Source: Chelonoidis abingdonii (Eukaryota > Chordata > Testudines > Testudinidae). From it: a stretch of 64,000 nucleotides of DNA. The position numbers were made by a program, and so were the translations under genes. Below the pieces are notes generated by a model, which ran no database searches, was not told where the DNA came from, and saw only the letters and a program-made list of their open reading frames with translations. Shown here in pieces: positions 23,356-34,797 of this stretch; the first letter of the stretch is position 1; every line of letters begins with the position of its first letter. Location: the NCBI RefSeq assembly GCF_003597395.2, contig NC_133770.1:203523843-203587842 (forward strand), written 5' to 3'.

Positions 23356-24060
23356 ACAGTGGTTAGGGCACTCCCTGGGAGCTGGGACATCCAGGTACAA
23401 GTCCTCTTGCTTTCATGCTTATTTAAGTATTTATACACAATGGAACACTTTCAACAGGAGAGAATGAGAGAGCCCTGCCTCAGAAAATCCCATAGCTCAG
23501 TGGGCAGGACACTCTCATGGGAGAATTACATTAAAATCCCTGCTACAAATTAAGTAGATGAGGGAACTGAACAAAGGTTTCCCATATCCTGGGTGAGTGC
23601 TCTAACTGCTGGGATAAAATTAATATAGGAGTTTCCAGTTTTTTCTTGAAAAATAACTGACCTGGCTTAGATGCCAAAACCCAAGAAAGGGTTCAAGGTT
23701 GTGAATCCCAAGTGGAGATAGGTATCTAAATCCCAAAGAGCTTAGACCTCACCTTTCTCCTCAGCATTTCCCATTGGCTAGTTAAAGCAGATCCTCTCTC
23801 AGGTTGCTAGGTTTTGTGAATTCCATTCTTAGGCACCTAGCTCTCTCCATGCATTTTATATGGAGTCTGGGTGCCTTACTCAGGGCTACAAAGTAGGTGA
23901 GGTAGTATCTTTTATCAGAGAGAGACAAGCTTTCAAGCTTACACGGAGCTCTTCTTTGGGTCTGTAAATTCTACTAGGTGGCAGGGTGCACAAAAGTTAG
24001 ATGCTGCAGCACTCAGCATTGCAACACTTAAGTGTCTTTTGTGAATCTTGCCCTAAGGCT
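23356..24060. repeat. Long palindromic repeat family with tRNA-like modules, partial copy
   Basis: It contains a tRNA-like module (CAGTGGTTAGGGCACTCCC then CAGGTACAAGTCC) and a second, inverted one (GGTGAGTGCTCTAACTGCTG). These are followed by the family's end with ACCTGGCTTAGATGCC, TTAGGCACCTAG and CTGGGTGCCTTACTCAGGG. At about 23886-23963 another repeat fragment (AAAGTAGGTGAGGTAGTATC...ACACGGAGCTCTTCTTTGGG) interrupts it: the match to 5640-5700 breaks off before it and resumes after it. Confidence 0.65.
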
Positions 24061-24397
24061 TTTTAGGGCATAATTTTATTTTGAAAGTTGCAGCAAACCA
24101 AACGATTCCTACTAAATACCTCTGAGTATATTGTGTCCAGAGCTCTCCGATTGCATTCTATCAGCAATGTAATAAATGAAGAGATGTGGGAATATACATA
24201 CTATATAAAAGTAGATATAAAAGTAGTGGGGAAAGATATTCATCAGTTGTGATGAACCCATAGGACTTAGTCAAAGTGCCAGATACGCTTAGATCCTCAG
24301 AATGTTCAATGCCAACCTGTTGTTTGTTTTTATAATAAAAGTTGAACCAATCTCTTTTTAAGGTTATAAATGATTCTAATAGCTCTTTGGCAGCCCT
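24061..24397. other. No feature recognised
   Basis: A minus-strand frame at 24161-24406 has no recognisable domain. Confidence 0.5.
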
Positions 24398-24880
24398 GAT
24401 ATACATCAGACCAGTGGACCATGTAGTCCAGCCAAGAACTGATCTCTGCTGAACTACTAGAAATACAGCCTTTTAGAGATGATTCCTTATTTACTATTAC
24501 ATTTTGAAACCTATCACTAGGCCATTTTTAAACCCATTTAATGTGTGCCATGTTAATTTTATGTCTTCCTAGATGCTTCAGAGAAAGGTACTAGGATCTC
24601 TGTGATAGCACAATAACTGAATATTCTGCCTTCAGAAGAAGTTTCTTCTGAGCCTCCATCAGATAGTGTATGATTTATGCCGCAAAGCATATTATTTTTT
24701 TTAATCCAGTCTTATTTAATCCTTATTAATCCTTATTTTTTTTTAATCCAGTCTAATGCATCCTATTTAACTCTTGACCTCACTGGTGTCCTGTGACAAT
24801 GAGCTCAATGGGTTTATTATGCATTGTGTATAAATTATTTCCCTTTCTCAATTTTAAATTTGTGAAATAGAAAAAAATAT
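24398..24880 (-). mobile_element. Old CR1/L3-like LINE 3' region, reverse orientation
   Basis: Read in order: ATCAGACCAGTGGACCATGT, GATGCTTCAGAGAAAGGTAC, AAGTTTCTTCTGAGCCTCCA, a duplicated AATCCAGTCT stretch, and GTGTCCTGTGACAATGAGCT. This is the inverse of a widespread old CR1-type LINE 3' end as I recall it, and it matches 5050-5420 and the inverse of 48000-48300. Confidence 0.6.
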
Positions 24881-26094
24881 TGTATGACTCCTCACAAACT
24901 GAGACTTAATAACATTTACACAGATCTGGTTGGTACCAAATTGTGCATCAGTAAATTCTCTGTCCCTAAGTACAAATCTCTGAATACTGCAGTGCTAGAA
25001 CTCTATCTAATGAAAAATGCAATATTTGTTTCTAATAGATATAGCACAGTTAAATTGTCCAGACACTGTAAAAAAAGGGTTACCAGACAGTTCAGGAGAA
25101 TAAGATTAACTTTCATGACCAGACTAAGTCTACATTTAAGCTGTAAAATGTAATTTCCAGCTAGAGAAGAAATTCTGGCCCTATCTCTAGTCTATGCTAA
25201 AATAGAGCATAGCCGCAGAAGGGCTACTTCCCCCAAATACAATTGCCAACCTAGACCCATGGAATTTAGGGAAACTAGTCCTTTTTGCAGCTCACAGTAC
25301 TGTGCCTACATGCTTATGTTGAGTGCACCACCTCGATAAGTGTTAGCATGGGCATGTCTACTTGAGTGGGAAATTATACCTTCCAGCTCAAACGCAGACG
25401 TACTCTCAATCTCATGAATATTCTAAAATCAAAGACAATAGGCAGTAAGTAGTATTCAGCCCTTTTCTGGATCACTTTTTCAGAGAACCATTAGGAACTA
25501 CTAGTGTCTCTTCATAGTTGACGCTGCAACCACATTCCATTATAAGCCCTGTGTTTAGCTTTGCTATAACTCCAGACTCCAAATTTGAAAATTATCACTC
25601 TTATGATTATAGCTAAGGAGATTTCTTTTTTGTGTTTCAGGGGAAAATTGGTCAAATTGTTTGAATTACAGATTATTCAAATAATACCGCTGATCTGAAT
25701 TACTTGTGTGTACTGATTTTTCATTTCTCTCCAGTTTAGAAATGACTTGCTAATACCCCTTGAAACTTTCCATATAGTTTAATCTACTGAAAAACTCATA
25801 CATGGGTTATACTTCAGCACCCACTTAAACCACTTCCACCTGCCCCAGATCCTCTAGTCCAGTCCAAAATAATAAGCAGCCTGGGCATCCTCAGATAATC
25901 CAGGAACCAAACCCAAGCTGGTTGTCATCAGAGCTGGTGCTATACCCCCGGAACAATGCTGAACCTTATTTGACGTATCCCCTCCTCTGGGTAGGTCTTA
26001 TTATAGGCAAAGCTGGTAGCATTACCTATACTTATGGTCTTATAGTGGAAATTGTTGGGTAACCTTATTTTCAGTAGTTTAGAAATTTGCAAAA
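24881..26094. other. No feature recognised
   Basis: Unique-looking sequence. The frame 24884-25153 has no domain. Confidence 0.5.
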
Positions 26095-26102
26095 TTTTAA
26101 CC

Positions 26103-26414
26103 TAGGGGTTGGCAACCTTTCAGAAGTGCTGTGCCAAGTCTTCATTTATTTACTCTGATTTAAGGTTTCGTGTGCCAGTAATACATTTTAACTTTTTTAG
26201 AAGATCTGTTTCTATGAGTCTATAATATATAACTAAACTATTGTTGTATGTAAAATAAATAAGGTTTTTAAAATGTTTAAGAAACTTCATTTAAAATTAA
26301 ATTAAAATGCAGAGCCCCCCCGAAATGGTGGCCAGGACCCGGGCAGTGTGAGTGCCACTGAAAATCAGCTTGCGTGCCGCCTTTGGCACACGTGCCATAG
26401 ATTGCCATCCCCTG
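26103..26414 (+). mobile_element. hAT nonautonomous element, 312 bp, copy 1
   Basis: The ends TAGGGGTTGGCAACC and GATTGCCATCCCCTG are inverse, with a few mismatches. The flanks TTTTAACC (26095-26102) and CTTTAACC (26415-26422) are an 8-bp duplication with one mismatch. The interior is AT-rich (a TATAATATATAACTAAAC block) between a GC-rich right arm and the left arm. The same element in inverse orientation interrupts the Harbinger transposon at 60507-60801. Confidence 0.93.
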
Positions 26415-26465
26415 CTTTAACCATTCAGGCTAATTTTTTCCAAGTTGGGTAATGACCTCAGGCTG

Positions 26466-26494
26466 TGTTTTGTTTGTTTGTTTGTTTGTTTTTT
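26466..26494. repeat. (TTTG)n microsatellite
   Basis: Several TTTG units in a row followed by a T-run. Confidence 0.9.
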
Positions 26495-27600
26495 AAGTTT
26501 CAGCAAAAAATGATGCAGTCATTTCTTAGAATTAAATTAGGGGAAATTATGTGGGTTTGCCCCTTATAAAAATACATATTTTTCCACTGAGGATCTGTAG
26601 CATCCCCATGCTTGGGAACAGAAATTTGAAATTTAGTGGAGGTGGCCTTTGTGTCAGGGATGAAAAGACAAGACTAGGACCAGTTCCTTGACTATCATCT
26701 CTTTCACTTCAGTGTAATAAAAGAACTATTGCATATAGACATGTAAACACTTGAATTTGGCCTGTGGTATGTAAAATATATACAGTAGGCTATTAAGTAT
26801 CAATGATTACTGAATACATAAGGTACTTATCTTAGATCAAAATAAAAAAAATGTGTTTCATACAACCTAATCACTGGGAGAAATGTTGAATGTTGAATAA
26901 TTGATTAAAATGTCTAATGCGCCCTTGGCACTCAAATTCCACCCTGAGTGCAGTGAAAGCTTAATTATTCCATAGCTTCTGTCCAGTACTCACATCCAGT
27001 ATTGGGTATACTCCTACACTCATTAATATTCTTCCTCAGTGTATTGTTTTTCCTCTTCTCTCATCTATAGTATTAAATCTCTGTAATGCACCACAGATAT
27101 ATTACAACAGGAATCATCTTTTGCAGGAGTGTGGATACTATTTGGCAAAGAATTTTTTTGAGCTGTGTGATATTGGCAGACCAGCCAATCTACGTATGAC
27201 CCATAACAACTTAACAGGAGGCATCACAACTATAATCAGAACAATTTCAAATATATGTACTAGACCAGCAATCATTAACCCATTCATTTGCAGGAATAGA
27301 AACCAAAGGTAGATGCTAAGTGTATTTGTCTGTGTTTACCTATATCTTGTTAAAAGTTTAACAATGTAACCAGATAAGCTTGTAGATGCTCATTCCCTTT
27401 CATGTCTTAGTTCCCTTACATTATGTATGTGAATGGTTCAGGATTCCTTAACATCAAAGATGTAAGATTCTGCAGGAAACTAGTAATATTATCTAAATTG
27501 TCTGCAGCTTAACTATCTATGCTATAATAGAGGATTGGCTAATTGCCTTATGTGAATGAGTGTAACTAGTTTACCTGTGTATGCATAGCAAATAGAAGAT
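26495..27600. other. No feature recognised
   Basis: AT-rich unique-looking sequence. The frame 27121-27312 has no recognisable domain. Confidence 0.5.
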
Positions 27601-28520
27601 CAGCTTCAAAGCAATGGTCCACAGGTGATCTGCATTGCCTATTCTTCCTCTGGGGAAGGCCCTACTGCAGGGCCGCCTGCGGGGGAAGAAGGAGGCAAGT
27701 GGGGCAATTTGCCTCAGGCCCCAGGAGCTGCAGGGGCCCCAAAAGCCCTGGCCCAGCGACAGTCTGGGTCTTCAGTGGCATTTCGGTGGTGGGGGGCCCT
27801 TCAGTGCTGCCGAAGACACGGAGCGACTGAAGGGCCCCCTGCTGCCAAAATGCCGCTGAAGACCCGGAGCGTCACCAGGTGAGTACAAGCGCCACAGCTC
27901 CCCTGCTTTGCCCCAGGCCCCCTGAATCCTCTGGGCAGCCCTGCCCTACTGTGACAATTTCTGTGAGGAGGCGTGTCAGCTTGCTAGGGAGCTATAAAAA
28001 GAAGTCTTGGGCCTGATCCTGTCTTCTCTAATCAGCTGAAATTTGGAACAGGGAAAGTGTAAGCAATAGGACAGAGATCTTCCAAATAATTATATGGAAT
28101 ACCTGGAAAATGCCTGGAAAGACTAACAGACTTCACATCTAAGCTGCCTTTGGATTCTGACCTTCACAAGCCAGCAGTTTATTCCAGCACTGCTGTTAAA
28201 TCTTTCTTTTTCCTTTTACCAATAAATCTTAGATTTAGTTATTAAGGATTGTCTGAGAGCGTGATATTTGGGTAAGATCTGAGATTCATATTGAGCTGGG
28301 ATTAAGTGTTTGGTCCTTTGGGACTGGTAAACCTCACATATGGTGAATGAGGTTTTCAGTAACCCCTGACTATATTAGATTTGGCTATGTAGATAGGCGC
28401 CAAGGGCTGGAATGCCTAAAAGGGACTGTGTTTGGCTTCTTGTTAACCAATATGGTGCTACAGAAGCTCTTTTGTTCCTGGCTTGGTGAATCTAAGTATA
28501 GAATAAACCACCAGTCATGA
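27601..28520 (+). mobile_element. LTR-like interspersed repeat (tentative) interrupted by a hAT MITE
   Basis: Sequence either side of the hAT at 27667-27942 reads as one unit that I recall as a dispersed turtle repeat. Two poly(A) signals on the plus strand occur, in CCAATAAATC near 28221 and GAATAAACC near 28501. No termini or target duplication were found, so the class and limits are inference. Confidence 0.35.
27667..27942. mobile_element. GC-rich hAT MITE, 276 bp, with exact 8-bp TSD
   Basis: It is flanked by GCCCTACT at 27659-27666 and 27943-27950, identical. The ends GCAGGGCCGCC and CTGGGCAGCCCT are imperfect inverses. The right arm CCCCTGAATCCTCTGGG is shared with the element at 49699-49993. 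There is no transposase, and the two open frames inside are GC by-products. Confidence 0.9.
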
Positions 28521-29265
28521 GGATTATCTGCCCTGATTCTTGCAGTCTTCCCTAAGTGTGGCATTCGCTGTGTGCTCCATCCAGATACTCCTGATCACAA
28601 GCTGGAAACTCTCAAGACAGGAGACAGACACAGAAGAGGTCCCAGAAGGTACTGCAGCACTGAGGAGAGAGGAGAAGACAGGGCCCAGAGATGAGCACCT
28701 CTGTTTTCCCCTTGTGTCCCACAAACCCAGATCTATGCAGGGATGACTTCCCTTCCCATCAACTCCCTTCTGAGGGCATGAGGACTTACTCCACCCTTCT
28801 TCTCTAAGTTATGTGCGCAGGAGTAAGAAAAATATTCCAGGGAGGAAACACCAGTATCACCCCCACCACCTGCAGGCCTGAGAAACTCTTGAACCAGCTG
28901 CAACAAATATAGAAGCAGCTCCAGGTGGTTCTGCAGCAGGGACCAATGGACCCTGATGATATCATCAGAGAGTTTCCCACAGTTTTCGCTCTGGACATTC
29001 TCTCCTCCATGCTGATTTGCTGGTTCATTAAACTCCTTCTGCTCACTTCCCTCTGTCCTTACACCTCACTCTACTTGGCCTTCATACCGTTCTGCTTCCT
29101 TCCCTATCTTCCCCCCATGCCCTGTCCCTTCCTCTGTCTTTCCATATAGCTAATTCCCTCCCAACAAAACCTCACATAAAAAATTAAAAACCAAACAAAC
29201 AAAACCAGTGGCACTAAGCTGAACATTGCTGTTCACTCTGCTTGTGTGTTCTGCACTTCCTGTCT
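28521..29265. other. No feature recognised
   Basis: Short frames on both strands (28524-28746, 28804-29149) with no domain that I recognise. Confidence 0.45.
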
Positions 29266-29400
29266 CTGTCTTTTCTGTTTAAAATGGTAAGTTCCTCAGG
29301 GCTGGGGCTGTCTATTACTCTATGTTTGTACATTCTCTAGCATAATTTGTAGAAATTATGTTGGGTGATTTGGAGTTCATTAAAATAAGGAACTGATTTT
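29266..29400 (+). mobile_element. L2-like LINE 3' end (tentative)
   Basis: GTAAGTTCCTCAGGGCTGGG followed by GCTGTCTATTACTCTATG and GTACATTCTCTAGCA has the wording of the vertebrate L2-type 3' end (GTAAGCTCCTTGAGGGCAGG type). Confidence 0.5.
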
Positions 29401-29667
29401 ATTGTTTAGATACAGATGTTACAGAGCAAGCCCCCTCTCCATTAAGCTTTGTCATTTCTCATCAAATTTGACATAGAACACCTGTCTATTCCTCGGATTT
29501 CTCAGGCATGCGGTCTTGTCGGTAAGGTTTCATAATATATTCAAATCTATAACCTGAATTTGGTTTCAGAACTTTGGGCCTGATCCAAAGCCACTGAAGA
29601 GAATAGAGTGAGGTATCTGATCTTAAATCTATGGTTTTGATTTTGGTTCAAAATATTCTTCAACCTC

Positions 29668-29840
29668 TAAGGGTTTGTCTACACAAACACTTAGCTTGAG
29701 ACAAGCTGGAGTGTAAATTTTCCCCAAACTAGCTTGCCATGCATTAAGTGTCCGGGTGAAACCTGCTGCCACACATTAAAAATTTCCTAGTGTGCTTTAA
29801 TCTATTCAAAGCAGAGTACATCAAAGTGCACTAAGCATTC
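29668..29840. mobile_element. Palindromic MITE (GGGTTTGTCTACAC end), half copy
   Basis: The left terminus CTAAGGGTTTGTCTACAC is of the same type as other GTCTACAC-ended MITEs here. Near the centre, TAGTGTGCTTTAATCTA is followed by the inverse AGTACATCAAAGTGCACTA. The right arm seems lost. Confidence 0.6.
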
Positions 29841-30689
29841 AGGCAGCCAAGCCCTGAGTCTTTTCAACATGCAAGTTGCTCCCCTAACCTAAGGTAGGGT
29901 TTTCTAAGCCTTGTCTGATGGTCATCTTGCCTCTGTCTGTTGAATTAATAGACACATCAAATGACCCTGTCCTGTGACCTTGTCACAAGCCCTCCAGGCT
30001 CTCCAGTTCTCTACATCTGCTTCCATTCCTACAGCCTTTTTTAGAGCATAATACATCTTGCCTGGAATTCCTATAGACCATGATTCAGCAGAGTACTTCA
30101 GTCCCACATCTGAGAAAAGGGAGGAAGGGCAGGGACTACTGTACTGGGGTTCCGAGTTCAGCCTCCCCACTCCTCAAAAAAATCTCTATAAATAAAGTGA
30201 AATGGAAGGGGATGAGGCCTCAGCAAACTTGATGTATCAGACCCCCACATTTCTCTACATGGACCTGCCTGTATCTAATTTCAAGCCTGTGGATAGCTCC
30301 CATTGACTCAGAATCCTTAATATTCCTTTAATATAGTTTTTGTATGCATTAATATAGAGACTGTCTTGTAAGCACCCTTCCCTCCCACTCAAACAGGCCA
30401 CCTCACCTCAGAATTGGCCTTCAGCTGTGATATCAAAATTGCTTTCCTAGAAGAGTAATATTAGAGACATATTAAATGCCTCTTTAGCCATCTATCTAGG
30501 CTATGTAGCAGCTGGAAGTGAGATTGCCCCACACCATAACCAGCTTAGTCTCCACAGACCACACTTTGAGAACCTGTGCCTCAAATAATATTCTGTTAAT
30601 AAATAAGATGACTTCTACATAAAGAGTGGGATTACTCACATATTTAAGATTAGGCATGTGCTTAATAGCCTTGGTGAATGGGGCAAAAA
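29841..30689. other. No gene; possible hAT fragment near 30540-30580
   Basis: GACCACACTTTGAGAACC at about 30558-30575 resembles a hAT terminus, but no partner end was found. Otherwise nothing recognised. Confidence 0.4.
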
Positions 30690-30850
30690 AGAGTTCATAG
30701 GATAATGGAAATCATAGATGGAAGTTACCTTTTAGACCATGTAATCCTTCCCCTTGCCAATGCAAGAATGCTGCCTGCAGCATATTATCTACTACTTTCT
30801 CCACACAAGTTTTATATTATTCTAAAGAACTAGGGCTTTGGCTTTGGCTT
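30690..30850 (-). mobile_element. Old CR1-type LINE 3' end, reverse orientation
   Basis: AATCATAGATGGAAGTTACC, GACCATGTAATCCTTCCCC and CCAATGCAAGAATG follow the inverse of a CR1-type 3' end (the GGTCATCTAGTCCAACCC type). It is strongly decayed. Confidence 0.5.
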
Positions 30851-32080
30851 CGCTTAATTTTGCCAAATTATTTGAACATTCACCATGGTATCAGTATGTA
30901 GGCTCCAACTCAGAGACAGACACATTGCTACTAAACACCACTATATTTAGAGGTGCAGTCTCCCTATTTCACTGAACAAATTCAGTCCAACTCTAATCCC
31001 ACTTTTTGTGAAACTTGGTTGTGCATAGAGGAATAACATATGACTTTAGGCCTATCCAAAGTTATCTACTCACTGCGACTGTGACAGGGACAAGGTGCCA
31101 TTTTCCACGCTTGCCTGAACGCTTCATCTCAGTGTCCATTTGTGTTAGGATTGATGGCTTTGTAACTGACTGGAAAGATCAAACTGTTTTACAATGCTGT
31201 GTCAGTCAATTCTCAAATGTTAGTAACATTTTAATATGGGGATTTGCCCTTGGTTGAGCGTCCCTTATCAAATAAAAGCCAAATATAAGAATACAGAGTT
31301 CCACATTATGCTCTTTAACATTCTCAGGAAAAAGAAGAAATGAGTAGTCTTAAAATACATTCTGAATTCATTACTTATCAATAGAACAACTAAAGCATTT
31401 AAGGATGACATAACTCCTGAAACATTAGATTAGAAGAAAGGATTTGTTTCATTAATGCTTAGACAGTTAACATTTCATATAGGAAATGGTAATTAGTACC
31501 AAGATTGTCTTTAGTCCCCTGAGAAGATGTTGGCCTTAACACAGCCGATAGCTGTGCAAAGCAAAGGTTACAATTATTTATTATACTGCCTTCCATCTTT
31601 AATAAGGTTTTATTCAATAAAAATTACCAAGACCATTCTTCTGGTGCAGATTTTGCATCTTGGAATCAATGAAATGAAATATATGGTAAGCTATCTGCTA
31701 AAGACTACAAAGAGTGTTTTACCTTGAAGCATATGTTCTCCGGTTGTAATGTGCCATGCTTGCTTGAAGCAAGAAATATATTGGTTAGTGCCACAATACT
31801 TCTGAAGTTAGAATCACTTGAGAGAGAAGGGTAGGAGAAAGGGCTAATTATTTAGATCCCTATAAACCAAAATAATTCAGCAATTATTGGAGGTTTAATT
31901 TACTAAATTGACCTAAATAGTTCAGCCGTAACAGGTTTATATAATGGCTTACTCAGAAAACATCTGTATTGTTGTGTGATAGCACCAAAGTGTAAATAAA
32001 TTGATGTAGTTGAAGCTAATTACGTGGCAGTCCAATCTAACCAGAATATAACCTTACTTGGTTTTGGCAAGTCATTCTCA
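30851..32080. other. No feature recognised
   Basis: The frame 31015-31257 has no recognisable domain. Confidence 0.5.
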
Positions 32081-32553
32081 GGATATATCTACACTGCACA
32101 GTTAACATGGGCTTTCACCCAGATTCTAGCTTTAAGCCCCCAACTGTCCACACAGAAAAGCCTGTGACCTGAATTAGAAAGTGCCTTAAGTGCACATTAA
32201 TGTACTCATCTGGAGGGGGGTTAGAACCCATGTTATACTTGAAATCAGGTTGGACCTGCCTACTTTGCAGTGAGGACACAATCTAAATCACTTAAGTACT
32301 AATAGGCCTCCAATGCCTTTCTATAAATCCTTACAAAGGAAAGGCAAGTTCTCTCACAATTGACTGTGGAAAAATGTTAGAGCATTTTCGCACCAAGACG
32401 CCTGGCATATGCCTCAAGACCAAAAAGGGTGAGTGCATAAACAGTGAGGACTTTGTTACACAGGTAGGATTTTGCTATGGGAATGCTCACACTCAGGTGA
32501 GGCTAACCCAGGCGCCAATCACCCAGATTAACTGTGCAGTGAAGACGTAGCTT
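32081..32553. mobile_element. Nonautonomous DNA transposon, about 470 bp
   Basis: The left end TATATCTACACTGCACAGTT and the right end TTAACTGTGCAGTGAAGACG are inverse over about 22 bases with few mismatches. Inner parts (AACATGGGCTTTCACCC left; GGCTAACCCAGGCGCC right) pair weakly. No coding capacity. The terminal wording is related to other GTCTACACTGC elements in the window. Confidence 0.75.
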
Positions 32554-33063
32554 TAGTTAGGGGACTGTATAGACTCTGGAACTCACTTCCTGTCTTGGCC
32601 TAATGAAGGCAAAGGGCAAAGATTATCTCTTCTCCTCAGCTTCTGAGAAGAACAACAGAGTCTGAGTTCCTAGGACAGGGCACTGATAATCCAGATAGCA
32701 TATCATTAATCCTGTTAAGTTAGTTAAGTAAATAAAGATCAGAGTCTCTTTTCTAACTTGCCTTTTCAAAAATGATGAATTTTAGTGCCTTATCCCAACC
32801 ACTCATGGATATAGTTGGGAATTTACCATCAGCATCTTCAATTTTGTCCCATCCACCTAAACCATAAAATTAAACAAATTTAACATAAAAATATGTGAAA
32901 TGACAGATGAAGTTAGAATATTTTAACTGCATGTCAGTCACAATGTAGTTGGGAATGATTTAATTATTTATACATCCATTTCGCTATCACTTTGACAAAT
33001 CATGGAAAGATTCATTATACTGCGTTATGTTTCTTTCCTGTGAACATTGAGTCATTCATTTTT
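32554..33063. other. No feature recognised
   Basis: AT-rich unique-looking sequence. Confidence 0.5.
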
Positions 33064-33170
33064 TAGGGCTGAGATTTTTCAAAGGAGCCTAATGGAGTTA
33101 AGTAGTCCCAATCCCAACTGCCTAACTGAAAGAAAAGATTTTCCTCTGAAAATCCCATCCTAGACTGGAA
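33064..33170. mobile_element. Small hairpin MITE
   Basis: The ends GGGCTGAGATTTTTCAAAGG and TTTTCCTCTGAAAATCCC are imperfect inverses, with a CCTAATGGAGTTAAG and CCTAACTG core. It resembles the element at 7948. Confidence 0.55.
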
Positions 33171-33269
33171 GAATTGTAACAAAAAAAAGGATTACAACAA
33201 AGTGATTCAAAGTTCCAGAAACGATATTCTGTAGAACCATTCATGCTGCAAAGTTTGATGCCTTGCCTG

Positions 33270-33365
33270 AGTCTCAAATCATATGCCCAATTTTAAGCAC
33301 ATGAGTTAGTTTTAATGGGATTTGCTTACATGCTTAAAGTTAAACAAGTGTTAAAATTGGGCCTT
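33270..33365. mobile_element. Small hairpin MITE
   Basis: The left CCCAATTTTAAGCACATG and the right CAAGTGTTAAAATTGGGCC are inverse over about 17 bases. A related element with the same GCTTAA and CACATG wording lies at 40455-40575. Confidence 0.7.
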
Positions 33366-34761
33366 GGATCTGAACTATCCTAAAATGTCGCAGTCATTCA
33401 GACCCACCTCAAAGGTCTTTCCTGTCTCTCAGGATCATCATATTATAATTCAACATCAAAACTTTATAATAGCTTGTTATGGTTAAATTTCAAAATTATC
33501 AGAATTATCAAAATTATTACCTGAATCACTTGGGTTTGATATCAGACAACAATAGACTTCCTAGGGAGACTGTTGTCACTTTCTATTTTGGGTCACTTTG
33601 GAAAGGATTTGGGGCAGGAGGTTGTGGTGGCTTAACACCTGCTTCTAGCAAGCCCAAAGACATGCAAAAGTGAACACAAATGACTCCCCCCAACACACAC
33701 ACATTACAGAGCACCTTTCATCTTCTTTACAAAGTTAACAAATTGATATAGAAAATATATGCAACAACACTGAAATGAAGTTAATTCTGGAGTGAAATGC
33801 CCCAGTAGTTTAGGTATGCACAGCAATATTTCCCATCTTGAATTATATTGTAATTGGTTGTTATAAGTACAGTAATAGCTCACAATAGCCAACTAATAAG
33901 AGTCATCAATCAGCTGTTCCTTTAAGAGGCAGGGGATAAAATATGATTCATTCTTGGAAGTAACACTAAACTTTAAACTAGTTTGCTGTAATTAGAAGAT
34001 AAATCATGATCTAACCCAATGTATAAAATTTGAAATATCAGTATTCATCTGTTACTTCTTCTAATGCGCTACAGCATTTATATCTGAATTACATCCTCCT
34101 AAAAGCACTTTATTTTTCCAAAAAAGCATGACCTTTAGATTTTTAATCCACAGCTTTGTTCTCAAATAAAGCTATCTAGAAACAGTCAAAATCTTTCACA
34201 AGATAGATGATAATTCCTTACTAATCCCCACTATTTTTTAAAATAATAACATCTGCATATTAAAAATATATTTATCCAACTCATTTATATGTGAGTATAC
34301 TAACACCGGAACTTCAGTTCTGAAATACTGTGCTGAACCTAGAGGACATCCTATTTCATGCCATCTCTTTAACATCTTGTCTCCATTTGCTGTCAAGCCA
34401 ACAAAGCACACTATACTGCATGCACACAGGGATTACGTCACTGAACGGTTTTTTTTTTCAAGTAAAAAGCCATAAAATCAGTTTCCAGATAGGACAACAA
34501 ATGCTGACTTAATCCAAAGGTGTGTGGGCAGCAAAATAAATATTCATTTTGAATTAGCCAGTAATTATAAATATTACCTGCATCTCACAGATATCTGGAT
34601 CACTAATCTGTAAACTAATTAAGCAATGTCATCTACATATAAGTTGAGATGCATCCAGTGGGAAGCAAAAGAAACAAGGTGATGGACAATTCCAGCAGTG
34701 CACAATGAAATTAATAATGAATTATAAAAGCGGTTTCTTTTTTAGTATATATTGCACAGTT
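33366..34761. other. No feature recognised
   Basis: AT-rich. The frame 33479-33673 is a low-complexity ATTATCAAA-type run. Confidence 0.5.
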
Positions 34762-34797
34762 ACACACACACACGCACACATACACATATATACACAT
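34762..34797. repeat. Imperfect (CA)n microsatellite
   Basis: ACACACACACACGCACACAT and following CA/TA steps. Confidence 0.85.

Noticed and set aside
33690..33720. CRISPR-like or satellite array
   Set aside because: Only short CA and C-rich runs are present. No spaced direct repeats exist, and the genome is clearly eukaryotic.
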